Below are positions 1 to 8,098 of a stretch of 64,000 bases of DNA, in pieces; within the stretch, counting starts at the first letter, position 1, and every line of letters begins with the position of its first letter. The notes beneath the pieces were generated by a model that saw only the letters and a program-made list of their open reading frames with translations, searched no databases and was not told where the DNA came from. The stretch comes from Roseimaritima sediminicola (lineage in GTDB: Bacteria > Planctomycetota > Planctomycetia > Pirellulales > Pirellulaceae): assembly GCF_009618275.1 (NCBI RefSeq), contig NZ_WIAD01000018.1, positions 1 through 64,000 on the forward strand, written 5' to 3'. The position numbers were made by a program, and so were the translations under genes.

Positions 1-50
1 ATCCGTAGCCGGCAATTCGAGATGGACGCATCGACGGAACAAGCTACTGA

Positions 51-218
51 CTCGTACTCGTACTTGTACTCGTACTCAGCAACGCGGTACTCGTACTCGA
101 TTCGGGAGAAAAGGCAGCATCGCAACCACGGCCGAATCGGCGGTGCATTGGCCACTCGTCACCGGACATTCGAGTAGGAGTACGAGTACCGGGCTGCGCC
201 CTGAGTACGAGTACGACT
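51..218. repeat. Direct and inverted TACTCG hexamer arrays
   Basis: Hexamer TACTCG runs occur at 51-77 and 86-100. The complementary CGAGTA runs occur at 171-190 and 203-218, so the two halves can pair as imperfect inverted repeats around a spacer of about 70 bases. They lie upstream of the integrase. Function is unknown. Confidence 0.75.
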
Positions 219-277
219 CTGCACGTGCAAGAACTACTAAGTTAACCCCGGTCAGAATGGCCGTATGCGGGTATACA

Positions 278-314
278 CCGGGGGAGGGCATGCTACTATA
301 GCAGTACCCCCCGG
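278..314. repeat. G/C-rich hairpin upstream of integrase
   Basis: A 7-bp outer stem (CCGGGGG at 278-284 with CCCCCGG at 308-314) encloses a 5-bp inner stem (TGCTA at 291-295 with TAGCA at 299-303). It lies about 85 bases before the chosen integrase ATG. It could be an operator, an attenuator or part of a recombination site; nothing here decides which. Confidence 0.5.
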
Positions 315-399
315 CTCAGTCCAGTCGAATTCACTGTATCCCTCGAACGGCGTTTTCGGGGGGTGTGAGTCGGTTTCCTGCCGCGATGGAGTATGGGAT

Positions 400-1767
400 A
401 TGTCGCTGAGCCAGTTCGAACGTGAGGTGTTGGGCGATCGTCTGGGGCGGAACGACCAAATTTGGTTTCCGCGGTGGCTTCGTCGCTACGCGATGACTTT
501 TCGCAATGGCATCGAGGGTGAGTTACCGGTCAATTTGGATTTGGTGGTGAGTTTCTCTCGAAGCCTACTGGCCAATGGGGCGCCCGCTTGGCAACGGTGG
601 CAAGCAGTGCGAGCGATCGAATTCTACCGCGATTCGGTACTTGAACGCACCGCGCCGGATCTTTCGAGCGTGATCGCGAAGTTGGCTCAAATGGGTCGAG
701 GAGAACGCAACTTGCCCTTGGATGCCCCACCGACCGACGAAGAATTGGCCAAGTTACGGGGCAACATCAACCGCAGCGAGCCGCCTTTTATCCAAACGAT
801 GCGGGGCGAGATGCGGTTGCTGCATTATTCAATGGCGACCGAGAAGGCGTACGTTCGATGGGTTAAACGGTTTTCGGGCTTTGTCGGTTCGGTCGAACTG
901 GAACAATTCGGCGAACGCGACATCGGTGCGTTCCTGACTTCGCTCGCCGTGAAAGGCAATGTGGCGACCAGCACGCAGAACCAAGCGCAGTCCGGATTGT
1001 TGTTTTTCTATCAGTGCGTCCTGGGAAAGCGTTTGGGATTTCTCAATGCGGTGCGTGCGAAGAAGCGGGAGCCGCTTCCGGTTTGGTTCAGCCGTTCGGA
1101 AATCGAACGGCTGCTGGTTCATTTTGTGGGCATGCACCGTTTGATGTTCTTGCTGATCTACGGTGCGGGGCTGCGTCACAAAGAGTGCCGCCGCTTGCGA
1201 ATCAAGGACGTCTGTTTCGACGATCGGTACATCATCGTCCGCGATGGCAAAGGCGAGAAAGACCGCATCACGTTTCTACCCGAGCGTGCGGTGGAGGACC
1301 TGAAACGGCAAATCGACTACGCCGCAAGGATGCACCGGATCGATGTCGAAGAGGGATATCCAGAGGTGTATCTGCCGTACGCATTATCGCGGAAATACCC
1401 TAACGCGGCGAGTGAATTGCCGTGGAAGTGGGTGTTCCCGTCTCGTCAACGAGCCATCGATAAACGGAGCGGCAAGGCATGGCGACACCATATCGCCGAG
1501 GAGCAATTCGCGGTGGCTTTCAAAACGGGCTTGAGGTTGGCGGGCATCCAGAAGAAAGGCGTTCCACACAGTTTGCGTCACAGTTTCGCGACGCACTTGG
1601 TGGAATCGGGAACGGATCTCGCGACCGTCCAGAAATTGATGGGGCACAAAGATGTCCAAACCACGATGAAGTACGTTCACGTCAGTCAAGACTTTGGCGG
1701 AAGTTTGAAGAGCCCGATGGACACGCTGGGCGAATCAAACCCGCCAGATCACGAAGAGGAGGCTTGA
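400..1767 (+). CDS. intI: Integron-type integrase (tyrosine recombinase) with N-terminal extension
   Basis: Catalyses site-specific recombination by a tyrosine nucleophile. With the ATG at 400 the protein has 455 residues. Visible catalytic residues are Arg259 (GAGLRHKE), His390 and Arg393 (PHSLRHSFATHL), His416 (MGHKDVQTT) and Tyr425 (TMKYVHV). Between the Arg and the HxxR box lies a segment with ALSRKYPNA, PWKWVFPS and RHHIAEEQF, which matches the IntI-specific patch that separates integron integrases from XerC/D. IntI proteins are usually about 320-340 residues. Here about 110-120 extra residues precede the SAM-like core domain that starts near FIQTMRGEMRL. An upstream in-frame ATG at 265 exists, but that stretch is palindromic and has low coding character. 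The family call is firm; activity and att sites are inferred. Confidence 0.9.
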   Translation: MSLSQFEREVLGDRLGRNDQIWFPRWLRRYAMTFRNGIEGELPVNLDLVVSFSRSLLANGAPAWQRWQAVRAIEFYRDSVLERTAPDLSSVIAKLAQMGRGERNLPLDAPPTDEELAKLRGNINRSEPPFIQTMRGEMRLLHYSMATEKAYVRWVKRFSGFVGSVELEQFGERDIGAFLTSLAVKGNVATSTQNQAQSGLLFFYQCVLGKRLGFLNAVRAKKREPLPVWFSRSEIERLLVHFVGMHRLMFLLIYGAGLRHKECRRLRIKDVCFDDRYIIVRDGKGEKDRITFLPERAVEDLKRQIDYAARMHRIDVEEGYPEVYLPYALSRKYPNAASELPWKWVFPSRQRAIDKRSGKAWRHHIAEEQFAVAFKTGLRLAGIQKKGVPHSLRHSFATHLVESGTDLATVQKLMGHKDVQTTMKYVHVSQDFGGSLKSPMDTLGESNPPDHEEEA

Positions 1768-2103
1768 ACACGTTTGTCGAAGTGGGGCGTCCGATCTGAC
1801 AATCTTGGACTGGCCAATGCCGAACTTCCAAGCAGGTAGGCAGGAGTCTTTCGGCATATCAGCCGTTTTGGCGTTAGCCACGGTTACCCACCTGGAACCG
1901 GGGGCTAGTGCCCAAACGGCTAATGGAATTGCACCCAATCATTCCTTCCTACCTGCTTAAGCCTCGCCAGACGAAGGAAAAAAGCGAGTGATGAAAGTCC
2001 AAGCGATGTTCTTCGTATTTGATGAACCCGCTGCGTCTAAGCTTTCCGCCGTGCCCTTACATGGCTGTCCAGATGATCTCCAGTACCCACGCTTCTCGTC
2101 GGG
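1768..2103. other. Intergenic region between integrase and prepilin peptidase
   Basis: No gene is seen in these 336 bases between convergent genes. The middle is filled by the nested palindrome at 1830-1958, described separately. Confidence 0.6.
1830..1958. repeat. Nested palindromic intergenic element
   Basis: Outer perfect 11-bp arms (AAGCAGGTAGG at 1830-1840, complement at 1948-1958) enclose inner 19-bp arms (1861-1879 and 1903-1921) that match at 16 of 19 positions. A small further stem, CGGTT/AACCG, sits in the loop. The inner arm AGCCGTTTTGGCGTTAGCC resembles the arms of the palindromes at 12681 and 33803, so this belongs to a dispersed family. It could be a REP-like or miniature mobile element, or a bidirectional terminator. 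Confidence 0.7.
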
Positions 2104-3417
2104 TTAAACCGCCGGCCGGATGGCTCGCCAAGCAACCAACAGGACGCCCATCAACAGCAGCGAAACCAGCAGCACGATCGGGAAGACGGGCCCGAGCAAT
2201 ACCGCGGGCAGCAGCCCTGCTTGCCAGACCGTCGGCCAATACAAGACCGTCACGGCCGTGCCGGCGCACAGATAGGGCCCAAACGGAGTCATCCTTTGCC
2301 CGGTGGCAAGAAAATGGACCAACACGATAAAGATCGCGGTGAAGGGAGCGATAAAGAACGCTGCCAGACTGGCTTGCCAGCCCACGATCGCCCCGATCAT
2401 GGCCATCAGCGTGACGTCGCCAAAGCCCATGGCTTCCTGGCCCATGGCAACGCTGGCCACTAGCCGGATGGCCCACACCGTCCCGCCGCCCACGGCCATG
2501 CCCACCAAGGCGGTCAGCACGCCCTGCCAGGCGGTTCCGCCGGTCCACCACACCGCGGCCACGGCAACGCTGCCCAGCAGCCACATCGCCCCCAAGTATT
2601 TTGTCAGCGGATCGCGACGAAGGATCACCACAAAATACTCCACGGCCTTCCGCCAGCCGCGACGAAGGATCACGACACGGCTGGACAAGGCAAAACACCA
2701 CACCGTCCAAATGCTCCACCCCAAAACCAGCCCGCTGCCGGTCGTCCATCGCAAGGACATGGCGTGGGGAGCCGCGAACGTACAAGGAATCACGGTGGTA
2801 AAGCCGCCGGCGGTCAGGGGCACCGGAAGGAAAGTGTGCAGCGACAAACCGGCCAGCAACAACGCCAACAGCGTGCCCGGGATGGTGATCCGGTCGGGAA
2901 TCAATTGCTCGTCGAAATCGATGAACGTGGCGATCGTCATCAGGACCAACAGCAGGGCGTGCCCGAGGAACAACCAATTCAACCAGGGCTGCATCGCGGC
3001 GATGTTCGCAGCGTTTCGAACCGTCTCGGGCAGCAGCGCCCCCGACTGGGTCTCGTACCAGTACAGCCAGGGCAGAAGGAAGGCAAAGCCCAGATCGATC
3101 AACATCGGACGCAGCCAGAAGGGCGAGCGCGGCTGCCACTGCTCGGGAACGTCGTAGCCCATGCGAGTCAGCCGCTGGCGGGCCGCGCCGCTTTGCTGTA
3201 CTCGTTCGCTGCCCCGCGTCCACCAACCCACCACCGGCAGGCGCGAGTGCCATCGGCGCCGGGGGATGCCGGCCGGGGCGGCCGACCAGGGGCTGACCGG
3301 TAGACCAAAGGCCGCCCAGGCGTAGATCGCCCAGTTGATAAACCCGCCGCACAGCAATCCCACGACGGCCAACAGCGTCAAACGCAGCGAGAGCGGTAGG
3401 TCGGTCCAGGCGTTCAT
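2104..3417 (-). CDS. Prepilin peptidase (A24 aspartic peptidase family)
   Basis: Polytopic membrane protein of 437 residues that would cleave, and possibly methylate, type IV-like pilin and pseudopilin leader peptides at the inner membrane. The two catalytic aspartate motifs are present: Asp167 in TFIDFDEQLIPD and Asp334 in MGFGDVTLMAM. The N-terminal region has the membrane start typical of PilD but lacks the two CxxC zinc pairs of classical PilD. It is longer than usual (PilD about 290 residues) because of extra membrane and linker segments at roughly 60-160 and 200-270. It stands alone, but the pseudopilin operon at 13.9-19.4 kb would supply substrates. A direct repeat encoding VVILRR occurs twice near residues 248-267. 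Confidence 0.85.
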   Translation of the reverse strand: MNAWTDLPLSLRLTLLAVVGLLCGGFINWAIYAWAAFGLPVSPWSAAPAGIPRRRWHSRLPVVGWWTRGSERVQQSGAARQRLTRMGYDVPEQWQPRSPFWLRPMLIDLGFAFLLPWLYWYETQSGALLPETVRNAANIAAMQPWLNWLFLGHALLLVLMTIATFIDFDEQLIPDRITIPGTLLALLLAGLSLHTFLPVPLTAGGFTTVIPCTFAAPHAMSLRWTTGSGLVLGWSIWTVWCFALSSRVVILRRGWRKAVEYFVVILRRDPLTKYLGAMWLLGSVAVAAVWWTGGTAWQGVLTALVGMAVGGGTVWAIRLVASVAMGQEAMGFGDVTLMAMIGAIVGWQASLAAFFIAPFTAIFIVLVHFLATGQRMTPFGPYLCAGTAVTVLYWPTVWQAGLLPAVLLGPVFPIVLLVSLLLMGVLLVAWRAIRPAV

Positions 3418-3460
3418 AGAGCAGGATCGGATTCGCGGTGGGCGGCAGCGGCGGAGGAAC

Positions 3461-4582
3461 CTACGGATGCAAAGAACGTAGCGAGATCAGGCCGCTGCGA
3501 CTAGCCGTTTGCCAGGTCCGGCGACGAGCCTCCTCGTCGGGGAAACCCAGCGTGTGCTGGCGATAGATCGTCAGCGGATCGGCCTGCACGTCGACGAAAC
3601 CGATCTGCCGAAGGTCCTGGTGCTCCAGATGCAGGAGCATCGCCAACGCGACATCACGGACTTCGGTGCGGAGTCGCCGGCGCGTCGCCGCCACCAGGTG
3701 CCAGATCTGACAGGTGCGGTGGTCGTCCAGGAACCGCGACAGCGCCGGAGGGGCCTGCCGCGGCGCGTGCTTGGCCAGCGTCGTCAGGGCCAGCGCGGTC
3801 GCCGCCGGGGACGCTTCGGTTTCGCCGTCCAGGGTTTGCCACGCCATCCGAACCGCTTGCCGCTCGCACTGCCACTGCAAGGCAACTCGCATCCAGTGGC
3901 GGTCCCGCGAGGCCGGCAGGTCGTCCAGCAGGTGGGCGACCATGCGGCGGAGGACGTCGCCGTGCTTTCCCGACTGCAGCGCTCCGCTGAGCTCGTCGCG
4001 AAGCAGTTGGTCGCGGATCTGATGATCCCGCAAACAACGATTGGTTGTCTGCCCGTGGCGGACCAATAACAGCAAGGCCCAACGCAGCGGATCCCGGCCG
4101 GCGTCCGCAGGCAACGGTCCCAGCGGCGGCCAAGCGACCGCCTCGGTCGTGGCCAGGTCCTGTAGCGACGAGCGATAGCGTCGGGCCAGGGCGACGAACA
4201 TCCGCCGGCTGGCCGCGTCCTCGCCGACCATCGTTCGGTAGGATTCCCACATCGGCAGCCGGTAGTGCTGGCCCGCTTCGACCGCGTTCTCGAGCCGCTG
4301 GAGTTCCGTTGAGAAGCGGTCGCGATGCAGGGTGTGCAGCAGTTCCTGGCAGCGCAGACGGATCTCGAGATCCGCCGCGGCACAGCCGTCCCGCAGCGCC
4401 TCGTGGGCGGCGGGTCCGGCCGACTTGAGTTCGTTCAACGCCCGAGCTCGAACGGCGTAGGAAGCGTCGCCCAAACGCTGGACCCAGGCCGCCGGCGGCT
4501 CGTCGCTCCAGACGGTCCCCGCCGAGCTGCCACCGCAGCCCGCCAGCAGCACGCACCATCCCGCGAGTCGTTTCAGTTCCAT
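3461..4582 (-). CDS. Predicted lipoprotein, unknown function, helical repeats
   Basis: With the start at 4582 the protein has 373 residues and begins MELKRLAGWCVLLAGCGG, a lipoprotein signal with the LAGC lipobox. An upstream ATG at 4600 is also in frame but would weaken the signal. The segment after the lipobox (PAAWVQRLGDASYAVRARAL) resembles one or two HEAT-type repeats. The rest is helix-rich with many Arg and His residues and no catalytic motif I recognise. It lies 43 bases downstream of the prepilin peptidase start on the same strand, so co-transcription in the order lipoprotein then peptidase is possible. Function unknown. Confidence 0.65.
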   Translation of the reverse strand: MELKRLAGWCVLLAGCGGSSAGTVWSDEPPAAWVQRLGDASYAVRARALNELKSAGPAAHEALRDGCAAADLEIRLRCQELLHTLHRDRFSTELQRLENAVEAGQHYRLPMWESYRTMVGEDAASRRMFVALARRYRSSLQDLATTEAVAWPPLGPLPADAGRDPLRWALLLLVRHGQTTNRCLRDHQIRDQLLRDELSGALQSGKHGDVLRRMVAHLLDDLPASRDRHWMRVALQWQCERQAVRMAWQTLDGETEASPAATALALTTLAKHAPRQAPPALSRFLDDHRTCQIWHLVAATRRRLRTEVRDVALAMLLHLEHQDLRQIGFVDVQADPLTIYRQHTLGFPDEEARRRTWQTASRSGLISLRSLHP

Positions 4583-4715
4583 ACCTAAACTATGGCTCAC
4601 GACGTTCTCGACGGGTGACCGATCGGCGAGTTTTTTAGAAACTGGTTTTAGGGACTGCGTAAACGGTTCCGATTGTAGAGAATGTTCTTAGCCGCCCCGA
4701 ATCCAGGTTCTTCCG

Positions 4716-5972
4716 ATGCATGTGCTTTGTTTTGAAGATGCGGGCACCGCCCAACTGGCGCCCATCACGACTGGGCGTCCGACCTACGCGATCCAGTGTG
4801 CGTCGTATCATCTGCTGGATTGGCTGCAGCGGCTGGATTGCCCGATCCTGGGCAGCGTGCGGCCCCACCTGCATACGATCCAGAAGGTTGACTACGGCCT
4901 GACGGCCCTCGGCGGCGAACGGGTGGGCGAACCGATGTTGTTGGTCAACGCTCGGTTGGTCCCTTCCAAGTCCAATTGGCTGGCGCTGCGAGAGCTGTTG
5001 CAGCGCGGCCAAGCGTGCCAGATCAGCGACGACGAGGGCCTTCTGGCCGCCGTGTTGCCGGCCGGGTGGTCGCTGGTACAGCCTACCGACGATTCCGCCG
5101 ACTATACTCCTACGGCGATCGACCACATCGTCGCCGCGGCCCGCGTCCAGCCCGTCGGAGCGGCCGCGTTGGATGCCTTCGTCTGGCCCCACGACGTGGT
5201 GTCTTGGCACATGCGGCTGATGAACGAAAACATGCAGCTGCGGATCGAAGAAGGCGGGTACACCCAGCTGGAAGACGGCGTTTTCGTTGCGCCCGATGCC
5301 GCTCTCGGGCCTCATCCGGTGATCGATACCAGTGAGGGACCGATCCTGCTGGACCGCAACGTCAAAGTGGGCCCGTTTTGTTTTTTGAGCGGGCCCGTGT
5401 ACGCCGGACCCAACACGCGGATCATCGAACACGCGGCGCTCAAGGACGGCGTGTCGCTGGGCCACACGGTCAAGATCGGCGGCGAGGTCGAAGCTTCGGT
5501 GATCGAGGCCTACACCAACAAACAGCATCACGGTTTTCTCGGCCACAGCTATCTGGGCAGCTGGATTAATCTCGGCGCCGGGACCTGTAACAGCGACCTG
5601 AAAAACACCTACGGCACGATCAACTTGGAATACAACGGCCGGCGCGTGGCCACCGGGATGCAGTTCATGGGCTGTGTGATGGGCGACTACAGCAAGTCGG
5701 CGATCAACACCGGGATCTTCACCGGCAAAGTGATCGGCGTGGCCAGCATGCTGTACGGCTTTGTGACCAGCAACGTTCCCAGCTTCGTCAACTACGCCCG
5801 CCTGTTCGGCCAAATGGCAGAGATTCCGCCGGACGTCATGATCAACACCCAAGCCCGGATGTTCGGCCGGCGGAAAGTCGAACAGCGGGACTGCGACACC
5901 CAGCTGATTCGCGACATGTTCCGGTTGACCGTCGGCGAACGCGAGCAGGACGAATCCCTGTCGATGCTGTGA
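4716..5972 (+). CDS. Alternate-type GlmU: putative UDP-GlcNAc pyrophosphorylase/acetyltransferase
   Basis: 418 residues. The N-terminus (MHVLCFEDAGTAQLAPITTGRP) matches the divergent nucleotidyltransferase domain of the alternate bacterial GlmU family known mainly from Bacteroidetes, and lacks the GxGTRM loop of classical GlmU. From about residue 180 a left-handed beta-helix follows: hexapeptide-like turns such as GPILLDRNVKVGPFCF and GAGTCNSDLKNTYG, where the latter resembles the acetyl-acceptor region of GlmU. Expected roles are GlcN-1-P acetylation and uridylylation for peptidoglycan or LPS precursors. It is a lone plus-strand gene convergent with the kinase at 5975. The exact sugar substrate is inferred. 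Confidence 0.75.
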   Translation: MHVLCFEDAGTAQLAPITTGRPTYAIQCASYHLLDWLQRLDCPILGSVRPHLHTIQKVDYGLTALGGERVGEPMLLVNARLVPSKSNWLALRELLQRGQACQISDDEGLLAAVLPAGWSLVQPTDDSADYTPTAIDHIVAAARVQPVGAAALDAFVWPHDVVSWHMRLMNENMQLRIEEGGYTQLEDGVFVAPDAALGPHPVIDTSEGPILLDRNVKVGPFCFLSGPVYAGPNTRIIEHAALKDGVSLGHTVKIGGEVEASVIEAYTNKQHHGFLGHSYLGSWINLGAGTCNSDLKNTYGTINLEYNGRRVATGMQFMGCVMGDYSKSAINTGIFTGKVIGVASMLYGFVTSNVPSFVNYARLFGQMAEIPPDVMINTQARMFGRRKVEQRDCDTQLIRDMFRLTVGEREQDESLSML

Positions 5973-5974
5973 GG

Positions 5975-6982
5975 CTAGACCTCTTCCTGCTTGACCAGGG
6001 CGATCTGTTTGAGAAACAGGTCCATCGATGCGGTTCGGTTCTCCGGTTTGGCTTCCAGGCAATTCATGATCGCCCGGCCCAGCCGCGGATCCAGTTTGGG
6101 ACGCCGCTCGAAGATGTCGGTCGGAGCGGTCGTGTCGTGCTGCAGGGCGGCTCGGCCGGTCGTGTCGGTGACGTTCCAAGGGAATTCGAACGTCAGCAGA
6201 CAGTAGCAGGAGATCCCGAAGGAAAAGATGTCGACGCGTTGATCGGTCGGCCGGCGACGGACGATTTCCGGAGACATATAGACCGGCGTGCCCGTACGGT
6301 TGCCCGGGGCCATAAAGGGCGGCGTGGCGGGGACGGTCAAGCCGAAGTCGATCAGCTTTAACCCTTCCAGATCCGGCAAGCAGATAAAGTTGCGGGGACA
6401 GATGTCGCGGTGGATGAAACCTTGGCTGTGAACGTAGGCGATCGCTTCGGCCATCTGCCGAATCAAGTTCACCCGTTTGCCCGCCACCTGCGACTCGTCG
6501 GCCGCCTGGACGACCTGCTGCAGGTTGGGGCCTTCGATGTATTCGGTCACCAGGTAGCGTTCGCCGCGGGTGGTTTCGCCGTGTTCGAGCGTCTCCATGA
6601 CGCGGGGGTGCACCATTTGCATGGCGATCTCGCCCTCGCTGGGTTTCTTCAGCCCTTTGAAGCGGGCTTCGAACGCGCGGACCTTTTCCGGGTCGCACAC
6701 CTTGACGCCGACGATGCGTTTCAGCTGACGGTCGCGGGCCAGAAAGAAGTTGCCCATCGTGCCCGAGACCGACGAACGCATGCGTTCAAAGCGTGCTTCC
6801 ACGTCGCATTTAACGCGGGCCGGCGCCGTGCTGCGTTTGCCGGATTTCTTGCCGGACTGGCCGCTCGTTTTGCTGGACTTGCCAGTCGTCTTGCCGCCGG
6901 CGGACGATTGGGCGTCGTCCCCGCCGGACGCTTTGTTGGCCGAACCGGGCAGCAGCGAACGCAACGAATCAAGGAACCCCAT
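5975..6982 (-). CDS. Ser/Thr protein kinase-like protein with altered catalytic loop
   Basis: 335 residues. A low-complexity, Ser/Lys/Gly-rich head (about 15-55) precedes a kinase domain at about 65-330. The ATP lysine lies in RIVGVKVCD, the catalytic loop reads HRDICPRNFIC and the metal motif is IDFGLTVP. The loop Lys of the usual HRDxKxxN is replaced by Cys, and the glycine-rich loop (SSVSGTMGNFFLA) is weak. APE is SPE (YMSPEIV). No transmembrane helix is seen, so it is probably cytosolic. It begins 3 bases after the accD stop on the same strand and is very likely co-transcribed with it. Activity is uncertain; it may be a weak kinase or pseudokinase. Confidence 0.85.
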   Translation of the reverse strand: MGFLDSLRSLLPGSANKASGGDDAQSSAGGKTTGKSSKTSGQSGKKSGKRSTAPARVKCDVEARFERMRSSVSGTMGNFFLARDRQLKRIVGVKVCDPEKVRAFEARFKGLKKPSEGEIAMQMVHPRVMETLEHGETTRGERYLVTEYIEGPNLQQVVQAADESQVAGKRVNLIRQMAEAIAYVHSQGFIHRDICPRNFICLPDLEGLKLIDFGLTVPATPPFMAPGNRTGTPVYMSPEIVRRRPTDQRVDIFSFGISCYCLLTFEFPWNVTDTTGRAALQHDTTAPTDIFERRPKLDPRLGRAIMNCLEAKPENRTASMDLFLKQIALVKQEEV

Positions 6983-6985
6983 GCT

Positions 6986-7912
6986 TTACTTTCCGCAGTA
7001 GTCGATGGCCTGAGCGATTTCACTCTTCAAACGTTCGCGGGTGACGATCCGATCGATGTAGCCATGCTCCATCAAGAACTCGCTGGTCTGAAACCCTTCG
7101 GGCAATTCGATTCCGATCGTGGCTTTGATCGTCCGCGGGCCGGCGAACCCGATCAGGGCTTTGGGTTCGGCCAGGATCAAATCGCCCAGCGACGCAAAGC
7201 TGGCCGCCACGCCGCCCATGGTCGGATTGGTCAGGACGCTGATGAACAGTCCGCCGGCCTGATCAAAACGCGCCAAGGCGGCGGTTACTTTGGCCATCTG
7301 CATCAGGGACAAAATGCCCTCGTGCATGCGGGCCCCGCCCCCGGAACCGCTGACGATAATCAGCGGCAGATTCTGTTCGGTCGCCCGTTCGATCAAGCGG
7401 GCCAGTCGCTCGCCCACCACCGATCCCATGCTGCCCATGATGAACGCCGAATCGGTCACGGCAAAGGCGACGCGGCGAGCCCGGATCATGCCGGTGCCGG
7501 TCAGCACCGCATCGCTCAGTCCGGTGCGTTTTTGTTCGGCAACCAAGCGGTCGGCGTAGCGTTTGCGGTCGCTGAACTGCAACGGGTCGGTGGGCCGCAG
7601 GTGTTCGTTCAGCGGTTCAAACGTACCGTCGTCCAGGACGTGGCTGACGCGCTCGGCGGCCGAGACATAAAAGTGGTATTCGCAGTTGGGGCAAACATTC
7701 AGCCGCCGCTGGACCTCTTTGCGGTACAGCGAGGCGCCACAACCGGGGCACTTGATCCACAGCCCTTCGGGCACGCCGCGCTTCTTGGGGACCGCCGGCG
7801 CTTCGGCCGAGACGTCGCGAGTGGCGGACGGGCCAGTGGCGGACGGGCCGGTGGCGGACGGGCCAGTGTCGGGCGGGGCGGGGCGGTTGGAGGAGGTTTC
7901 GGCGTCTGGCAT
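6986..7912 (-). CDS. accD: Acetyl-CoA carboxylase carboxyltransferase subunit beta
   Basis: Transfers the carboxyl group from biotin to acetyl-CoA to make malonyl-CoA, first step of fatty acid synthesis, as the alpha2beta2 transferase with AccA. 308 residues. The zinc ribbon is intact: Cys55 and Cys58 (KCPGCGA), Cys74 and Cys77 (VCPNCEY). The crotonase-type core follows, with [18 protein letters not shown] and [13 protein letters not shown]. The first 45 residues are a Pro/Ala/Thr-rich linker with a perfect peptide repeat GPSAT x3, encoded by the 15-bp tandem repeat at 7821-7865, unusual for AccD. The kinase gene follows in the same operon. Confidence 0.97.
   Translation of the reverse strand: MPDAETSSNRPAPPDTGPSATGPSATGPSATRDVSAEAPAVPKKRGVPEGLWIKCPGCGASLYRKEVQRRLNVCPNCEYHFYVSAAERVSHVLDDGTFEPLNEHLRPTDPLQFSDRKRYADRLVAEQKRTGLSDAVLTGTGMIRARRVAFAVTDSAFIMGSMGSVVGERLARLIERATEQNLPLIIVSGSGGGARMHEGILSLMQMAKVTAALARFDQAGGLFISVLTNPTMGGVAASFASLGDLILAEPKALIGFAGPRTIKATIGIELPEGFQTSEFLMEHGYIDRIVTRERLKSEIAQAIDYCGK
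7821..7865 (-). repeat. 15-bp x 3 in-frame tandem repeat in accD
   Basis: Three near-identical 15-bp units (GTGGCGGACGGGCCA on the plus strand, one base difference) encode GPSAT three times in the N-terminal linker of AccD. The near identity suggests recent duplication. Confidence 0.85.
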
Positions 7913-8098
7913 AGGAATCGGTTAAAGATATGCGGGAACGGCGTGGGGCGACAGAGCACCTAGTGTACGCCGAATTCCAGTTTACCCCCAGACGTCCCTC
8001 GAATTGAACCGCTAGGCTTCCTGCGTTAGATTCAGGGCCCCCTGCCGCTGGCAGCGGCGTGGTTTTCCCCTTCAATTCCTACGGCCTGACTGGCTGCC

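Larger units (their letters stand above)
1..399. other. Non-coding region upstream of integrase
   Basis: No convincing gene is seen here. The stretch holds hexamer repeats in both orientations (51-218) and a G/C-rich hairpin (278-314). In integrons, attI and the cassette array lie upstream of intI, so this is where an attI site would be expected and any array would continue left of the window. I could not identify a clear attI or attC core. Confidence 0.5.

Noticed and set aside
265-399. Upstream extension of the integrase from an ATG at 265
   Set aside because: The extra 45 residues run through a palindrome and have no match to the family; the ATG at 400 is favoured.
2303-3157. 284-residue plus-strand frame opposite the prepilin peptidase
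   Set aside because: The minus-strand gene has both catalytic aspartate motifs; the opposite frame has none.
4635-6698. 687-residue open frame on the minus strand across GlmU and kinase
   Set aside because: It overlaps two well-supported genes, crosses both strands' coding regions and has the Arg/His/Pro-rich composition of an out-of-frame translation in G/C-rich DNA.
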